Part shown: positions 62,420 through 64,000 of the stretch, one piece after another | Layout: the number at the start of each line of letters is the position of its first letter | How positions within the stretch are numbered: the stretch's first letter is position 1 | Assembly (NCBI RefSeq): GCF_008329715.1 | Contig: NZ_VTSR01000008.1 | Location: 124,001 to 188,000 of the forward strand | DNA length: 64,000 nucleotides | From: Gimesia chilikensis | Lineage (GTDB): Bacteria; Planctomycetota; Planctomycetia; Planctomycetales; Planctomycetaceae | Reading direction: 5' to 3' | The notes under the pieces: generated by a model | Told to the model about the DNA's origin: nothing | Databases searched by the model: none | What the model saw: the letters and a program-made list of their open reading frames with translations, nothing else | Translations under genes and position numbers: made by a program

Positions 62420-63283
62420 GTGCCTGAGCCATATTCCTCTACATCTAACAACAACAGCCCCTACCTGAATCTGAATACCCTGATCCAGCATGCACGTGAA
62501 CTGGCATCACAGGGAAAGTTCGGCGAGGCCCGTGCACTTTTTTATGCAGACGAATTTGAGGGACCAGACTGGCAACGCCAGCTGGGACTGGGGGAATTTC
62601 TCTTGTCGACGGGCCAGACTGCTGATGCGATAGAACCATTCTCGCTGGTCCTGGATTATGCACACCAGACCGATGAAAAATCACTTCGCTCAGTTGCCTG
62701 CCACAACCTGGCGATCGCCTATCGTGAACTGGGATATTCGCAACTCGCGGCCCAGTTTCAGCAATATTCGATCGCCTGGGGGGACCTTCGCTCCGCTGAT
62801 CATCAGACTCTCGAATCAGAAATCCATCATTTGTCCGAACATGCAGCCTGCGATCTGACAGGCAGGGCAAACGACGCGATCTTGCAGCAGGACTATCAGC
62901 TTGCCGAACAACTACTGAACATTTCGCTTGGCCGAGAGATACTCGACGGCGATGCGGATGCCCAGGCCGCAGACTGGGGCAACCTTGGTATCTTACAGGG
63001 TTTACAAGGGAACCATCTCCGCGCTATCGTCTACCTGCGTAAGGCATATCAACTCCATCAACAGACGCAAAACCATTCTGCCCTGGGACAGGACCTGATC
63101 CATCTTGCGGAAGTTTTCCAGTTAACCGGTCGCCTGAAACGCGCCGCACGTTGCCTGCAGCGGGCAATCAACTGTTTCTCCCAATGCAACAGCCAGGGGA
63201 ACGCGGAACAAGAGGCGTGCGCCCGTTTACATGAATTGCAACGATTACTCGCCGTCCAGCAGCATGATCCTTTGCTGAACTGA
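62420..63283 (+). CDS. TPR-repeat protein of unknown function
   Basis: 287 residues from the GTG at 62420, preceded by AGGAG; the frame extends to an ATG at 62285, but that N-terminus looks unlike coding sequence. It contains helical repeats of TPR type, for instance ARELASQGKFGEARALFYADEF, LGEFLLSTGQTADAIEPFSLVLDYA, ACHNLAIAYRELGYSQLAAQFQQYSI, NLGILQGLQGNHLRAIVYLRKAYQLHQ and LIHLAEVFQLTGRLKRAARCLQRAI. There is no signal peptide or catalytic domain. TPR arrays mediate protein-protein contact; the partner is unknown. It is divergent from groES, and the next gene, 207 bases downstream, is a zinc-ribbon membrane protein. Confidence 0.75.
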   Translation: MPEPYSSTSNNNSPYLNLNTLIQHARELASQGKFGEARALFYADEFEGPDWQRQLGLGEFLLSTGQTADAIEPFSLVLDYAHQTDEKSLRSVACHNLAIAYRELGYSQLAAQFQQYSIAWGDLRSADHQTLESEIHHLSEHAACDLTGRANDAILQQDYQLAEQLLNISLGREILDGDADAQAADWGNLGILQGLQGNHLRAIVYLRKAYQLHQQTQNHSALGQDLIHLAEVFQLTGRLKRAARCLQRAINCFSQCNSQGNAEQEACARLHELQRLLAVQQHDPLLN

Positions 63284-63490
63284 CCCGTCAGATCTGTCAG
63301 TAAGAAATTGAGTGACCTTGAATTTCCATGACTGACCACTTGCGAACCGCCCCTGTCTCTGTTGATAATTAGAAAAATGCGCAAGTCCATCCTGTCATTA
63401 CCCATCCCGGTCCCTGGCTGGATCCGTTAACAGGTGGACTCTGCTCAATTTCACTACGAGCGATATCTCTCAACATCTCGAAGGTCATTC

Positions 63491-64000
63491 ATGCCCATTA
63501 AGGTTCATTGCAAAGAATGTGATACCACCTTTTCTGTCAAAGATGAAGCGGCTGGAAAGCGGGTACGCTGCAAAGGATGCGGCTCACCGGTTAAGGTCCC
63601 CTCTGGCGAGAAGCGGAAGAAACGGGCTGCGACTGCCAGCAAGTCAGCGGACACGGATGATTTTCTGGCCAGTTTTGATATCGATAAAATTGAGGACAAG
63701 GAAGCCCGGATCTGTCCCCGTTGTGGACACGATGCGGATGAAGAAGATATTGAATGCTCAAACTGTGGCGTGAATCTGACCACCGGTAGACTGAGTGAAA
63801 AGACCCGTAAAAAACGGAGACGAAAAGGCCCGGCGATCGAAGAGTTCTACTCGAAATCCTGGGGCGATGCTTATACGTTTCTGGGAAACCATAAGGGGCT
63901 GGCAACCAAAACTTTTCTGTATTCGTTTATCGCCAGCACACTCTTCTTCAGTGCCATCTTCATGATGTTCTGGTGCCATCGCACTCCGCCGAGAGCTTTC
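63491..64000 (+). CDS. Zinc-ribbon protein with membrane segment, 3' partial
   Basis: The frame begins at the ATG at 63491 and is open to the window end, so at least 170 residues are coded. The N-terminus holds C-x-x-C pairs in IKVHCKECDTTFSVKDEAAGKRVRCKGCGSPV, like MJ0042-type zinc ribbons, then a Lys/Arg/Ala linker, and a second ribbon (ICPRCGHDADEEDIECSNCGVNL). A basic RKKRRRKG stretch follows. A first membrane helix begins near residue 142 (FLYSFIASTLFFSAIFMMFW). Planctomycetes code many such proteins with unknown roles. The rest of the gene is outside the window. Confidence 0.75.
   Translation, partial: MPIKVHCKECDTTFSVKDEAAGKRVRCKGCGSPVKVPSGEKRKKRAATASKSADTDDFLASFDIDKIEDKEARICPRCGHDADEEDIECSNCGVNLTTGRLSEKTRKKRRRKGPAIEEFYSKSWGDAYTFLGNHKGLATKTFLYSFIASTLFFSAIFMMFWCHRTPPRAF

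Overview
The window reads as chromosomal DNA of a planctomycete, most like Gimesia and relatives (family Planctomycetaceae in the broad sense). This is inferred from gene content recalled from that group, not from a database search. The main signs are two DUF1501 proteins, one of them paired with a large PSCyt1/DUF1549/LamG/DUF1553 cytochrome-like protein, an arylsulfatase, a ceramidase-like protein, many secreted or lipoprotein hypotheticals and a Wza-like export lipoprotein. LpxB indicates lipid A synthesis, and the abundant lipoboxes fit a diderm envelope. I count 49 genes, two of them cut by the window edges. I see no rRNA, tRNA, IS element, prophage or CRISPR array, so this is a core-genome-like stretch rather than a mobile island.

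Layout. 1-10 kb: the tail of a manganese/zinc ABC permease fused to a DtxR/MntR-like metal-sensing domain; a DUF1501 protein; a ceramidase-like protein; type II NADH dehydrogenase; and a two-gene PSCyt/DUF1501 operon divergent from an IclR regulator across a 60 to 130 bp promoter region. 11-17 kb: an HD/PAS/GGDEF signalling protein, a proline-rich lipoprotein, an outer-membrane polysaccharide export lipoprotein, and a minus-strand pair (cysteine-free FmdB-like protein and a secreted propeller-like protein). 17.7-24.2 kb: hpf, ptsN, an HPr and ptsI (a regulatory phosphotransferase chain without sugar-specific EIIB/EIIC), then a structured 858-bp intergenic region, an RNase E/G gene and rplU. 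24.4-32 kb: lpxB, a Gfo/Idh/MocA oxidoreductase, cysQ, an SLC13-type transporter with TrkA-C domains, and a secreted esterase. 32-43 kb: a large lipoprotein, scpB, a secreted glycosidase-like protein on the minus strand, and a tight five-gene plus-strand run (TIM-barrel epimerase-like, xseA, xseB, coaX, MnmE-like GTPase).

42-64 kb: a GH15-like enzyme, a GT39-like membrane protein fused to TPRs, a 46-residue membrane peptide gene, a sulfatase translationally coupled to an S4 RNA-binding protein, a DapA-family aldolase, an FdxA-type ferredoxin, a DegT-family aminotransferase, a secreted hypothetical protein, rlmN, a small lipoprotein, an aldehyde dehydrogenase, a calcineurin-like phosphatase, argG, groL and groES, a TPR protein, and the start of a zinc-ribbon membrane protein.

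Functional themes are: translation and RNA turnover (HPF, RNase E/G, bL21, RlmN, S4 protein); phosphorelay and c-di-GMP signalling; envelope and exopolysaccharide (LpxB, Wza-like, GT39, DegT); sulfur handling (CysQ, SLC13, sulfatase); and DNA maintenance (ScpB, Exo VII). The most unusual items are domain-level departures from known families: the permease-MntR fusion, a MnmE-like GTPase without its catalytic C-terminus, an FmdB protein without cysteines, a degenerate HD-GYP domain, and an HPr with Glu at the regulatory serine position. Start codons, operon assignments and promoters are predictions from the sequence alone.
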